Part shown: positions 11,201-21,851 of the stretch, in pieces
How positions within the stretch are numbered: the stretch's first letter is position 1
Layout of the letters: each line of letters opens with the position of its first letter
Source: Neovahlkampfia damariscottae
Lineage: Eukaryota; Heterolobosea; Selenaionea; Neovahlkampfiida; Neovahlkampfiidae
Direction: 5' to 3'
Length of the DNA: 64,000 nucleotides
NCBI GenBank assembly: GCA_016618085.1
Contig: JABLTG010000091.1
Location: forward strand, 1-64,000
The notes under the pieces: generated by a model
What the model was told of the DNA's origin: nothing
The model's database searches: none
Seen by the model: only the letters and a program-made list of their open reading frames with translations
Program-made: the position numbers and the translations under genes

Positions 11201-12309
11201 GAAAACTTTTTTGCATTCTTGATTTTATAATTTTGAATATCTTTTATCTTTTTTGAATAAGTAATTAATCCATAAATAACTTTTTTCCAAATCTTTTTTA
11301 CTTCAACAACATGTTCTTTCTTTTTTTCTTTTGCAAGTTGTGTTATAGAATTCATTAAATTCTTATTTTCAATTTCAAACTTTTGATATTTTAGAAAATT
11401 AAAAAAGTCAAACTTGTTGTAAAAAATTTTCTTTTGAAAAAGTTGAATTGAATGTATAAGTTTCTTCCATTATTTCTTTAAAAACATTTTCATAGTCTTT
11501 GAATGAATATCTTGGCATTTTAATAACTTTACCAAATTCGTCAATCTTTTCTTCTTCTTCAAAACATTTCTCAAATCCTTTTTCATTTCTTTCTATATCT
11601 TCTTCATCTCTTTCTCTTTTTGTAGTTTTTTTAAATTTTACAACTCCACTAGTATTTATCTGTTTTGATACTTCATCTCTTTCAATAAGAGTCAATAATT
11701 GTTGATTTTCAAGAAGGTCATCATAAGTTCTATTTGTACTCTTAAAAGAAGTGAATGATAAATATTAAAATACTTGATTTTCTTTTGATAAAATTTGATA
11801 CATTGGTTTGACTTCGTCGTCTGAAAATAAACCTTGAGATAAGTTTTCAATGAATTTTGAATAAGTCTCTATCTTTTTACTTTCTTCACTTGGTTCAGTT
11901 GTACTTTTTTTTATTTCTTTTGTGAACACTTGTTTTACTGTTGGTATAGCTGGGCTTGGGTTGTTGGTTTGGAACATTTGTGGTTGAGTTTGAAATGGTT
12001 GAAAGGGTGAAACCATTGGCATAGTATTTCGTGTTTGATTAATAGGTAAATTTGGTTGATAAAATTTTTGGTCTTTAAAAAATTTTAACATTCAAGTTGT
12101 TTGTATCTTACTTAAAGGTGGAAGTTGAAAATTAGGTGTAGTCATGAAAGGATATTGTTGACGATTCTAATGATTAAAATTAATTTTTGAATTACCTGCA
12201 GTTGGAAATTCAAAGGAGGTAAGTTTGGGTTTCTTGGAATGTGAGGATGAAATTCTTTTTCTTTTTGTTTTTCTTTTGTCTTTTGTTTGGTTTTGTTTGG
12301 TTTGTCCAT
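8216..12309 (-). CDS. INO80: INO80-type SNF2 chromatin-remodelling ATPase
   Basis: A multi-exon gene, about 1,250 aa. Start ATG at 12309 ([15 protein letters not shown]). The Gln/Pro-rich N-terminus leads to the DBINO domain ([20 protein letters not shown] ... [14 protein letters not shown]), diagnostic of the INO80 subfamily. The split SNF2 ATPase follows: [12 protein letters not shown] (motif I), [11 protein letters not shown] (II), [10 protein letters not shown] (III), then HELICc with [34 protein letters not shown] and [12 protein letters not shown]. The family's long insert between the two lobes is present (about 8900-9560) but shorter than in animals. A basic acidic tail ends at 8216. 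It should slide or evict nucleosomes and exchange H2A.Z as part of the INO80 complex. The stop is 8 bp from the convergent gene's stop. Confidence 0.93.
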
Positions 12310-12466
12310 CTTATTTTCAGAAGAAATTTCTTGTGTTTTTTGAATCCAATTCGAATAACCAATCGAAATGAAAACGGTAATTTATTTTTCCTTCATAACT
12401 TTTTTTATCAACAGATGATTGGTGCAATTTAATTTTCTTCAAATTTTTATTTTAAAATTTATTCAA

Positions 12467-12805
12467 CTATTTTTCAACTGGTGACAATCCTACCATTTTT
12501 GATGTTTTTTCTACCATTGTTTCATTTGAAATCTCATTAAAATACCCATACCTTTTCATTAATCTCTTCAAAAAATTAATAATTTATTTTTAACCATATT
12601 TTGTTGTAAATTATTCAAGTAATTTGCAAAAAGTATTCCAATTTCTTTTGTTTCTTTTTTTTCAGGTTTTCTAAAAGTTTCTTTGACAAACTCCGAGGAA
12701 TATATTGGCTGAGTAGTCTTTTTATTTTTTAACAATCTCAAAGCTATTGTTTAAAATCAATCAAAATTTGTTACTTTGTCTATAAAGTTTGAGTTTTTCG
12801 TTCAT
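12467..12805 (-). CDS. LYR-motif mitochondrial protein, FMC1-like
   Basis: Three short exons reconstructed by splicing. Start ATG at 12805 gives MNEKLKLYRQTLRLLKNKK, with an LYR motif at residues 7-9 across the first intron. The middle reads KEIGILFANYLNNLQQNM and the last exon RLMKRYGYFNEISNETMVE...VGLSPVEK, ending TAG. The order LYR-R, ANYL..L..., then an acidic VE..A/S..VGL ending is that of FMC1, an assembly factor for F1-ATPase. LYR proteins bind acyl carrier protein. The gene is divergent from the next one with starts only 16 bp apart. FMC1 assignment is good but not certain within the LYR superfamily. Confidence 0.6.
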
Positions 12806-12824
12806 TGGAATTCGTTGACCAATG
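12803..12824. promoter_or_regulatory. 16-bp bidirectional promoter with start codons inside an inverted CCAATG repeat
   Basis: The two divergent start codons lie in an inverted repeat: CATTGG at one end and CCAATG at the other, separated by 10 bp. Each ATG is therefore part of a CCAAT box. This is the smallest intergenic region in the window and must hold the whole core promoter for both genes, unless promoters extend into the coding exons. Confidence 0.6.
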
Positions 12825-13772
12825 AAAAGAAAGAGAGTTTTTGACTCTTCTTCAGACGAAGACGACTCTGAATCAGAAAAAAAATATCAAAAAAGTTATG
12901 AAGAAAAGAAGAAAAGGATACAAGAATTTAAAGAGAAAGAGTCATTATTGACTGAATTAAGAGAATCACCCAAAAAAAACCGAAATAAAAGTAAACCGAC
13001 ATCAAAGAATTCCAGTCCAAAGAAACAAGAATTTATAAAAGAAAAGGAAGAAAAAAAATCAAAAATTAAAAAAGCAGAAGATTTTGAAAAGAATTCAATG
13101 AAAGATATTGATCGGATTTATGAGTATGAGTAAGTTTCAACTGAATAATAACAAATTACTTGTAGGTCTACCATTGAATCATTTGCATCAAAAAATGAAT
13201 CTTCATTTCTTTCAAAAAAGCAGGTGACTCAATTAGAAAATTGGAAAAAAGATCTGGAAGAACTGAAAATTAAGCTGATTGTAAATCTTTGCTCCAAAGA
13301 ACTTGAAAAGAATTGGGACACTGGATTTAATATTAACAGAGAAAATGAAAAGTAAAGAGAATTTTTCTAAAAAATAGTTGGGAATTCATTAATTTGTTAA
13401 TTCAAAAAATTGAAAATTTATTCAACAAACATGAAAAAACATCCTCTTCTGATTTAAAAGTACTTTCTGAATTGAAGACATTCTCAAAAGAAAGAAAAAA
13501 TGAAGAATTAGCATCAAAGGAACAAAATGAAAGAGAATGGATAAATTTGTCCTTTAAGCCATCTCTTGTACAAATGAAATTTTTTTATCAAAAATTTGGG
13601 CCACTATTAGGAAAGAAAGAGTATTCAGATTGGAAAGGGAATGAACTATTTTCTAAAACAAGCAAAGATGTAAACACATTTGAAATATTAAACTTTTTAG
13701 GTTGTTGATAGTTTAAATTGTAAATCAAAATATGATGAAGATGATGATTTATTGAATGAATCTTTATATTGA
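12822..13772 (+). CDS. Hypothetical Lys/Glu/Ser-rich, probably nuclear protein
   Basis: Four exons. It begins MKRKRVFDSSSDEDDSESEK, an acidic serine cluster of casein-kinase-2 type followed by a basic Lys/Ser region (SPKKNRNKSKPTSKNSSPKK) resembling a nuclear localisation signal. The later exons encode a structured part (ENWEFINLLIQKIENLF, EWINLSFKPSLVQMKFFYQK, FGPLLGKKEYSDWKGNELF). A final intron, found at the VNTFEIL frame, leads to an acidic tail ...CKSKYDEDDDLLNESLY ending TGA at 13770-13772. No family recognised; a chromatin or RNA-processing role is only a guess from composition. Confidence 0.6.
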
Positions 13773-13779
13773 TAAACTT

Positions 13780-16469
13780 TTAATTGTTAATTTCAAATCT
13801 AATATATCTTGAAACAAACATTGATAATTCACTATAAATGTGACTCGGATAAACTCTACTGAAATAAATTTCAACAATTGAATCATCATCAAACTCATCA
13901 AATTTATTTGTTTCAATTTTTTGAATTAAAACAGATGCTTTATGTGATTTTACATCAACTTTCTTTTTTGATTTAATTTCAATTGTCATTCCAAGTTCTT
14001 TTGCTTGACTTAAAATTGAATTGACAACTTCAAAATTATGTTTTATTGATTTACATAAATTTTGATCAACTAAAATTAATTTTCTTTCTGATATTTTCTT
14101 TTGAGCAGTTTCTCTTCCAATATAAACTAGAAGTGACGATAACCAATAAAATCGAAATGATGATTTTTGTGGATTTTGTCTTATTACTGATTGAATTGCT
14201 GCTTTAATACTATTATCAATAACAAAAGGTGGTATTAATAGTCCTGATTCTGATTTTACATTTGGATCTAAATCCATTACCAAACTGTTAAAGCTGTTAA
14301 AGAATCAAATAGAATTCATACCTTAAAAACCCTTCATAAAATGAAATCATATGAATCACTGGATCAAATTCTAAACTTGGATCTTTCCAATCATTTATAT
14401 AATGATATAATGCATTATGATTTGAAATACTTGAATGAATAAATACATAAATATAAATAGGCCTATTGAGGTTTGTTTAAAAATATTTTCTCTCTTACAT
14501 TATATCTTCTGCTCCTGGTTGCCAAATTAAATCTTCTTGTTCAAGTTCTTGAGTATATTTTTCGCCTTTTTCATATTTTCTTCTAGTTAAACGATAATTT
14601 CGAATATCTGTCATAATCTCTGTTCTAACTCTTGATAAAACTTCAACTTTTTGAGTAATATTTTTTTCATATTTTATAGTTTCTAATAATTTAATAGTTT
14701 TTTCATATGGAATTTCTTTATCATTTATTGGTGTAAAATATTTTGAAACACCCAACTAAGAGATTTTAGATTTCAAATAATGTATTACTTGAGCAGGTGA
14801 ACAACCTGATAATAAATCAATTTTTTGACCACATAAAATATCTCTTTCAGCGTACTTCAATATGAAATTAGAAAAACATAACTTACAACACCTTCATATA
14901 AAGGAAATAAAGTTACATACACCTTTGTTTGAACTGTTTTTTTTATTAATCTTTCATGATATTCACTATAATCCTCGTATTCTTTTGAAATTGAACAAAA
15001 GAATTGTAAAATAATTGAACTAAGTATTTCTGAAAATGATTTAATATCATCCGTCGCATGTTGTAATTCTTTAATAATTATTTTTTCTTCAACTGCATAA
15101 TATGTTCCTGTAAAAACTGAAACGAAAAAATTAAAAAATTTTTGAATGAAGGAATCTCTAATTTGTAATATTTTTTCAATACTCTTCTTTATAACTTCAT
15201 CATTTAAATTTTGAAAATCAAAATCAGATTGAATTTTTAATTGAAACTTTTCCCATTCTGATTTATTTGATGAATAATACTCATTCCATTTTGTTGTATT
15301 TGTAATCTCTTTTTTTTGTTGTTGTTGATAATCAAATGGATTATTTGCATGTTTAAATCCTTCTGTAATTTCAGATTGAATTAAATGTAAAATAGTTCTT
15401 TTTAAAGACGAAATTAAAAATCTAAAAATAGAAATTACTTTGATATTTTTGTTGTATTTCCTTTTGTATAAACTGCATCACCAATTTTATCATTCTTCCA
15501 ATTTCCTTCAATAGTATCACCATTTGGTAAAAATAATGTTCCTTTTTTATTTTTTTTTCCATGACTAAAGTTACCTTGATAAACTGTACCATCTTTATAA
15601 ATTAATAAACCAGTTCCATGAAATCCATCATCTTTCCAATTACCATAATATCTAATTTCTTGTTTCATAAATATTGAAATACCATATCCTTCTCTTTTAT
15701 CTGATGAAAAATGTCCAAAATATTTAATTTTATCTTTTTGATAATGATGTTCTCCATCTCCATTTCTATGAAATGATTTTAAATCAATATCTTCTAAATA
15801 TTTCTTCTTTTCAACACTAATATAACCAAAATATTGATCTGAATTTGGATATTCTATTTTCCATTCCCAATTTAAATTTGGTTCATCATTTATCCCTTTT
15901 TCGTTTTTTTAAAAAAAATAAAATTTACATTGACCAAATGCGAAACCACCTTCTTGAAATATTAATTTTCCAAAACCATTTCTCTTTCCATTGACAAATT
16001 CACCTTCATAAAGTACTCCAGTTGAGTATTTTAATTCACCTCTACCATCAGGCATATTATTTACAAAATCACCAATATATTCACATTTTTTACCTCTAAT
16101 TTCAAAAATGTGACAATTTGTTTGTATATTTATTCCACCTGATGAATCTATTATTTCTTGTGTTATTCCTTTTCTTTTTTCAATTCTGTCCAATAAAGTT
16201 CCACTTTTATGTTTTTCTTCTTTGTCACTTCCACCACCAAAAAGTTTTGGTTTAAATATACTACTTGTAAGTGGTCTCTTTTTTTGTTTAACCACTTCTT
16301 CTACTTCTTCTTGACCACTATCTTCTGAAGATAAACTCTTTTGTGAACTTGACCTTGTTTTTTCATCAACTTTAAGTTCTAGTTCATTTTCTTTTTCAGG
16401 TGTAGAATCTTTTGGAATCTTGTTTAAAAGTTGTTCATCACCTGAAGTTTCTGGTTCAGACTTAAACAT
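13780..16469 (-). CDS. MORN-repeat / VPS9 protein, alsin-like Rab5-family GEF
   Basis: Start is the ATG at 16469 (MFKSEPETSGDEQ); the frame upstream has only a TTG. A Ser/Glu-rich N-terminus precedes about seven MORN repeats (YIGDFVNNMPDGRGELKY, YEGEFVNGKRNGFGKLIF, YYGNWKDDGFHGTGLLIY, YQGNFSHGKKNKKGTLFL). The C-terminal half is a VPS9 domain: VTLFPLYEG, AERDILCGQKI, KVEVLSRVRTEIMTDIRNYR, GAEDIMPIYIYVFIHSS, NALYHYIND and SFYEGFL after splicing. MORN followed by VPS9 is the architecture of the alsin C-terminus; no RCC1 or DH/PH module is seen. Expected role: activating Rab5-type GTPases on endosomes. A C-terminal extension of about 150 residues is unassigned. Confidence 0.75.
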
Positions 16470-16508
16470 CAGGTCTGAATTATTATTGGTGGAATTTTTG
16501 TTTGAATG
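16470..16508. promoter_or_regulatory. 39-bp divergent promoter between MORN-VPS9 and TPR genes
   Basis: The region between the two opposing ATGs contains a single ATTGGTGG/CCACCAAT box, the window-wide promoter element. Both transcripts must start within it or inside the opposite gene's 5' leader. Confidence 0.5.
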
Positions 16509-17938
16509 ATGAGTTTTGTTGACCAAGGTAATGATAATCCAATTATTCTCATTATCTAAAGGAAACCAATTTTTTAAAGAAAAGAAATATACAGAAGCTA
16601 TTGAACAGTATACACTTTCAATTGAAAATAACGAAGACTTGATTCGTTCTTATTCAAACAGAGGTATTTTTATATTTATTTTGGAACTTAACCTTTCAAT
16701 TAGCTCAAGTAATATATTAATATTAAAATTAAAATATAGTGTTATTTGAACCTTGTAATTTTTATCCTTCCAAAAGTAACCTCGTTTTTTTTTAGAAAGA
16801 ATATGAAAAGTGTTTATTTGATTCAGATAAAGTGTTGGAAATTGATCCTGAGCATGTAAAATCTCATTTAAGAAGAATAAAATCAAAAGAAATTTTAGTC
16901 AGCAAAAAAGAAGCTTTGAAAGGTATTTCTTTTTCATTTTCGTTAACCCACTTCAAAAATAGTAACCCTCCAAAGTTTGGTGAAACTACCTGAAGAAAAG
17001 ACTATCAAGAATGCATTAGGTTTGAATTTTTAATTTTAATTTCTTTTTCACAAAGAAAATTATGGAGTTGTTGGTAAGAAAAAGATAAAAGTCTAAAAAA
17101 AAAAGATCTTAAATTGACATTTAGTTTAATGGCATCTATTATTAAACAGTACTTTCATTCAACAAAAAAATTAGAAAGTGTTGAAGAAAAAGAATTTCAT
17201 GATACTTGGCGTAAGAAATACTTTTTTTTAAAGTTCAAAAAAAAAGATGTTGTTGATTATTTTGATCCAACAAAAGACAAAAAATTTGATATTCCAATTC
17301 CACCAAATTTATTTGCTCCAATGTTTGATGATGAATTAAAAGTTTTACAATATTATACAAAATTTGTAATGGGATTCAATCCAATAGAATCCAATTCAAA
17401 TGTTGGATATGTATCAGCTTTGAATAAATTATCAAAGAAATCATTGATTTATAATAATAAATTAGTTAAGAGTTTTGGATTGATTCATGGTTATCCAAAA
17501 TGTAAAACTGTGAATTATTTTGAAGGTATTTGAATAATAGATTTAATAATGAAATAGTTGCAAAGGGTGGTAAATTAGTAAAAGATTATGAATCACATTA
17601 TTGGGTTGTATTTCAATTTGAAGATGATAGTGAAATATATGTTGATTTTCAAGCAGCAAGATATTCATTTTTTGATCAATTAGAAGGTTTATAACATATC
17701 TATTTAATTATTTTTTTTTGAATTAGATGGTTCGTTTGTTAAAGTATTTGATCCAGAATCATCTCAAGTTTATAGAGTTGAAAAAGAATCAAAAGTACTT
17801 GGTGAAGAATGTCAAAATTTTATAAAAACAAAATATTTGAAAGATCCAAAAGTACAAACACAAGTATTTGATCTATTTGAAGCTGTTATGGAAAAATGTA
17901 TTAGAGAATATATTTTAAAAGAAAAGAAGTTTTTATAA
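16509..17938 (+). CDS. TPR protein with uncharacterised C-terminal domain
   Basis: Nine or so exons; start ATG at 16509 (MSFVDQ), spliced to GNQFFKEKKYTEAIEQYTLS. The second TPR helix pair is encoded through exons of 5 nt and 15 nt: SNR, AQ, CYLNL, KEYEKCLFDSDKVLEIDP. Splicing restores the exact TPR consensus. After ...LPEEKTIKNALE the protein continues as one unit, DLKLTFSLMASIIKQYFHS, PIPPNLFAPMFDDELK, SFGLIHGYPKCKTVNYFE, DYESHYWVVFQFEDDSEIYV and EKCIREYILKEKKFL. This C-terminal part of about 270 residues looks like a folded domain with a beta region, but I recognise no family. The TPRs suggest Hsp70/Hsp90 co-chaperone binding. Confidence 0.7.
16704..16708 (+). other. 5-nt microexon of the TPR gene
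   Basis: CTCAA lies between a 40-nt intron (16664-16703) and a 31-nt intron (16709-16739), both GT-AG. It completes the Ala codon and adds Gln, giving SNRAQ of the TPR consensus. Confidence 0.75.
16740..16754 (+). other. 15-nt microexon of the TPR gene
   Basis: TGTTATTTGAACCTT encodes CYLNL between introns 16709-16739 and 16755-16795. The joined protein matches the TPR pattern R-A-x-C-Y-L-x-L. Confidence 0.75.
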
Positions 17939-17960
17939 AGTCTATATTTTGTTTAACTTT

Positions 17961-18819
17961 TTATTTAAATTTCAAAAATGATTTTTTAATAGTCTTCTTT
18001 ACAACTCTATGGGTTAAAGATATTCTCTTTTCTCTTTTAATTTTATCTCCAATTTTTAATTTTTTTTTTAATAAATGTAAATTTACAATATTGTCTTCTT
18101 CTTTTAATTCAAATTCTTCATTTTCATCAATTCCATGTAAATATTCTAAAAATTTAAATTTAATAATATTAGTTGTATTAAACCATCATAAATATCATCT
18201 GTAAAGATAATTAAACTTCTTGGTTCTAAAATAAATGAATAATGCTCCTGTTTTTCACTGAATTTATCTTTGGAAAAAGTAATCATGACATAACTTTCAA
18301 GACTTATACTTCCAACAATATTATCATAAATTGGACCATCTTTATGAGACACTTTTAATCTTATTTTAAAATATATATTTTTAAAATTACTGATTCCTTG
18401 ACCAGGTAAATATTCATTTATCAAAACATGATTTGGTAATTTCTTTTGAAATATTGAACATTCATCTATGATTTAATTTATTTTTTTTGGACTACCATTC
18501 ATTTTTTTTCCAAGTTCGTTTAACCTGTTGAAAAAAGTTGAAAAAGAGATTTTCTATTACCAATCTGGTAGAGGTGAAGACAACATTCCTTGAGCATTTG
18601 GTATTCCACCATGATTTTGTAATCTATTTTTTATTTTTCTTTTCTTACCTTCTATTCAACAAGTTTGTCCATTTGGAAGAATTTTGTGAATAAATCTTCA
18701 TAACAGTTACAAGAATTAAATATTTTACATTTTTAAGTATTTCTTCTTCTTTTTCTTCAGAAATGAATTCAGGTATATAGAAGACGGTGCTAATATTTGG
18801 GATTTTGAACTTCTCCATT
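17961..18819 (-). CDS. ALKBH6: AlkB homologue ALKBH6 (2-oxoglutarate/Fe(II) dioxygenase)
   Basis: Seven exons. Start ATG at 18819 (MEKFKIPNISTVFYIPEFIS); the longer frame begins with TTG. Splicing gives NIYSQNSSKWTNLLNRRLQN, HGGIPNAQGMLSSPLPDWL, NHVLINEYLPGQGI and MSHKDGPIYDNIVGSISLES. It then reads FILEPRSLIIFTDDIYDEYL and HGID, ending with SLTHRVVK. This follows animal ALKBH6 segment by segment. The iron ligands (H and D of HKD, and the distal His of LHGI) and the 2-oxoglutarate Arg (SLTHR) are present, so it should be an active oxygenase. The substrate of the ALKBH6 subfamily is poorly defined. The tail is Lys-rich. Confidence 0.9.
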
Positions 18820-19072
18820 TTTGCACTTGTCCTCAAAATTCGATTCTGTCAAAAAAAACAGTGATCCAATAAAAAATTCTCCTGAATGGGTAGAAGTAGA
18901 AGTTGATTAAATTTCTTTTTTTTTTCAAAAATTGGTTTATTCAAACTATACTCCTACATATAAAAAAATCGCGAGGACTAGACCAATCATGAATCGTGTA
19001 AGTGGCGACTGCCATTGGATGAAAAAAGATTTTTAATTTAAACAAAATAAAATAATAATTATCATTTTTATT
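18820..19072. other. Intergenic region with a G+C-richer island of unknown nature
   Basis: Between ALKBH6 and RWP-RK starts. It carries CCAAT boxes near both ends. A conspicuously G+C-richer block lies at about 18968-19018. On the minus strand that block can encode a short hydrophobic peptide (WQSPLTRFMIGLVLAIFLYV); on the plus strand a 15-codon frame. A plus-strand frame ends SPEWVEVEVD at 18909. I could not build a convincing spliced gene or match an RNA family. Confidence 0.3.
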
Positions 19073-19584
19073 ATGAAAAAAACTCTATTGTATTCCACAA
19101 ATAAAAACCAGAATTCGAAAGTGTCCAATCACATTTTAGAAATGGAAGCAACAGAAGAAGGAAACAAAGTCAACCTCACTTATGAAATGATTCAAAAGAA
19201 TTTCAGATACTCTATAGATGTTGCTAGCCAAAACTTAGGTGTAACAAAGGAATATTTGAACGAGTCTTGCCGTAAAAATGGCATTAAAAGGTTTGTCACT
19301 TTTTATTTTTTTTTTTACTTTGATGTAGATGGCCATACAGAAAAGGAATGAGATCACTAGAAATTGTTGGAAAACAAGATTCACAAGGAATAACAAAAAA
19401 TGCATTCATGTTGAACCTGGAAGCAGCAGAAAGCTTTAAAGATGCGATAAACAAGAAATTAAAAAGAAAAGAAACGATACCAAACCAAAGTGTGAAACCA
19501 TTAGAAATTGAAAAGCCTTCACTTTCAAAAATCGAAAAAATTGAAAAACCTCGTAAAATGGAATTAAAGAATATTTTAAATTAA
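19073..19584 (+). CDS. RWP-RK domain transcription factor
   Basis: Two exons. MKKTLLYSTNKNQNSK... leads to the RWP-RK domain: LTYEMIQKNFRYSIDVASQN, LGVTKEYLNESCRKNGIK and, across the intron at about 19290-19328, RWPYRKGMRSLE. The signature RWPYRK is exact. A Lys/Glu/Pro-rich tail with repeated IEKP motifs follows and ends in a TAA. RWP-RK factors bind DNA and are known in plants, slime moulds and other protists. The protein is short (about 155 aa), with no nitrate-sensing or PB1 domain. Likely a nuclear regulator; targets unknown. Confidence 0.85.
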
Positions 19585-19613
19585 ATAAAAGTTCATTGTA
19601 AATAAATAAAAAA

Positions 19614-20199
19614 TCACAAAGATGATTTCAATTGTTTTGGTAAAATTGAATATTCTTCAAGTTCTTTGAATTCTTTTAATGATGCAAAAGTTCTAAATTC
19701 ATCTGCATTTTTGAATTCAATTGAAGACATCTGAAATATGTTTAACTAAAAAACTTTCACTTACTTTTTGATCAAAATTATATTTTTTTAAAACATCTTT
19801 TGTTGTATCATTCATATTTTTAGTATTAAAAAACATGATTAAACCATTATCATATAATTTGTCATCTAAATTCTTAATCCAATTTTCTTCTTTTCCTTTT
19901 GTCCATTCTCTCCAATCGGAAACTATGGAATCTAACAAATTTATATATAATTTTTTTGAATCATTTTGTGTTTTTCCTTTCAAAGAATTCCATTTATCCC
20001 TTTTATTTTTTTTAATTTAAAAATAAATAAACCATTTAGCTCTTTCAATCATTTTAAACCTTGAAGGTTGAATGGTATTGTTATCTCCAAATTTTAATTG
20101 TTTATATATTGCATAGAACTGTAATTTTTGTTCATTTGAAGTTTTTATTTTTGGTCCATGTTGAACAAAATAAATTGCATTGTTGAATTCATCCATCAT
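19614..20199 (-). CDS. Acyl-CoA-binding domain protein
   Basis: Three exons; start at the first of two ATGs (MMDEFNNAIYFVQHG). The ACBP core is GPKIKTSNEQKLQFYAIYKQ, LKFGDNNTIQPSRFKMIERA, KW then NSLKGKTQNDSKKLYINLLD after splicing. The KLxFYxxYKQ and KW...K...Y ligand-binding positions are kept. It is longer than the roughly 90-aa free ACBP, with a C-terminal extension (WIKNLDDKLYDNGLIMFFN and an Asp/Glu/Lys tail) of unknown role. It probably buffers or transports long-chain acyl-CoA esters in the cytosol. Divergent from NC2beta with only 17 bp between starts. Confidence 0.85.
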
Positions 20200-20216
20200 T
20201 GATTTGATTGGTCAAT
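20200..20216. promoter_or_regulatory. 17-bp divergent promoter with TTGATTGGTCAAT
   Basis: The entire gap between the ACBP start (20199, minus) and the NC2beta start (20217, plus). It contains the TGATTGG box (20205-20211) and a short inverted TTGA/TCAA arm around it. Confidence 0.55.
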
Positions 20217-20843
20217 ATGTCTAAAAAAATTGAAGAGGATTTGTCTCTTCCAAAATCAACAATACAAAAAATAATAAAAGAACATTTAAAAGCAGATATA
20301 AGATGTTCAAATGAAACTAGAGAATTAATCAGTGAATGTTGTAAGTCTTAATAACTTCCAACTTTTTATTTAGGTGTTGAGTTTGTACAAATGTTGGCAA
20401 CTGAAGCAAATGATATATGTAATAAACAAAATAAAAAGACAATATCTGGTGCTCATATAATTGATTCTTTGAGAAAATTAGGATATGAAAGTTATATAGA
20501 AAAAGCAGAAGAAGTTTTAGAAGAACATAAAGTTGAACAAGAAAAAACTAATAAACCAAAAAAATTCAATACATCCGGTCTAAGTCAAGAAGAATTATTG
20601 AAAGAACAACAAAGATTATTCAATCAAGCACGTAGTAACCATCAAATGACTCATTCAGGGTTATCATCACCTTCAACAGTATTATCGAGTCCTTTGTCAG
20701 CAAATCAACCACAAATGAATGTATTTGATCAAAATTCAAACAGTGGAGCAGGATCACCATTCGTATTTTCATCTTATCAACCACCTAGAGTACAATTGAG
20801 TGAGAAGACTCCAAAAAAAGAAGAAGAAAAAAAAGAAGAATAA
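20217..20843 (+). CDS. DR1: NC2beta / DR1, histone-fold TBP regulator
   Basis: Two exons; MSKKIEEDLSLPKSTIQKII opens the protein, the intron is at about 20342-20373. The histone fold reads LPKSTIQKIIKEHL, ADIRCSNETRELISECCVEF, VQMLATEANDICNKQNKKTI and SGAHIIDSLRKLGYESYIEK. This is the conserved NC2beta (Dr1) sequence including the TBP-contact region. A Gln/Ser/Pro-rich tail with Lys/Glu end follows. It pairs with NC2alpha (DRAP1) to repress or modulate TATA-binding protein at promoters. The last 67 nt overlap the open frame of the convergent unknown gene. Confidence 0.93.
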
Positions 20844-21813
20844 TCATTTATTTCTTTAAATTGTTTATACAATATTTCAATTAAATAAATATAAAATTCA
20901 TCAAAAACTAAAAAAAAACAATCATAAAATAAAATTAAGTATTGATTTAGTTCGTCTATATTTTGTATTTTCAATAAATTTGAAACTAAAATCAAAATTA
21001 AATCATACATTAATGTAGAGTTGATATCTTTCAATATTTCGTCTTCACTTTCTAAAATAGTTTCTAATTCTTCGGAAATATTTTCTTCATCTTTTTCAAT
21101 TTTGAAAGAAAGATAAAATAATATTTTATCAATCTCTATAAATTCTATATTATTAAACAATACTGAAACATAAATCTTTTTAAATTTAAATTCTTCTTCT
21201 TTTATTAAATTCGTAATTATCAAATAAAAGGATGTTACACTTTTGATTAATCTATCATTTAAAATTCATATTTAATTTTACTTGTTTTGAATAAAATTAT
21301 GATTTAAAATTAATGTTTCTTGATGCATAGCAAAGTCAAAATCATGCTCATGATTGTAGATGTTCAAAAATTTAATTTCTTTTAAATTTGATTTGTTGTA
21401 AAAATTTAATAATTCCATTAATTCAGAATTAAACTAATTTAAATATTTTTTAATTAAAAATAATTATTTACAGTTAAATATAAATGATGAGTCAATTTAA
21501 ATATTGATTTTTGTCTTTTTTCTTCAATAATTTCAATTTCTGAATTTTCATTCTTCTTTTCTTTTATTTTTCTCCATAAAGTGTATTTTTCTGAAAATAA
21601 CAAAGTGTCCCATTTCAAAAACGAATTGAAAGAAAATAACTCTTCATTAAACTCTTTCCAATTTAAAACTACAATTTTTAACATTTCATTTTCAATCTCA
21701 TTGAAGTTTGGAAATTCAAAATGTTTTTTTCTTTTGATACTAATTTGGTTCACTTTTGAATTGAATTCACAAAAAATCAATAATTTTTCATTCAGTTTTG
21801 TATTGAAGTTCAT
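20777..21813 (-). CDS. Hypothetical protein, Glu/Phe/Ile-rich, overlapping NC2beta tail-to-tail
   Basis: Three exons; start ATG at 21813 (MNFNTKLNEKLLIFCEFN), introns at about 21435-21472 and 21247-21277. Splicing gives HLYLT-FNSELMELLNFYNK and FIQNK-LIKSVTSFYLIITN. The predicted protein (about 320 aa) is helical with long Leu/Phe/Asn stretches and an acidic C-terminal third. No motif is recognised; a helical-repeat scaffold is possible. The frame does not stop until 20777, so its last 22 codons run antisense over the NC2beta C-terminus. Confidence 0.5.
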
Positions 21814-21851
21814 AAGAGAAAAAGTTTTCTTTTTTTATTGGCCAAATTAAA

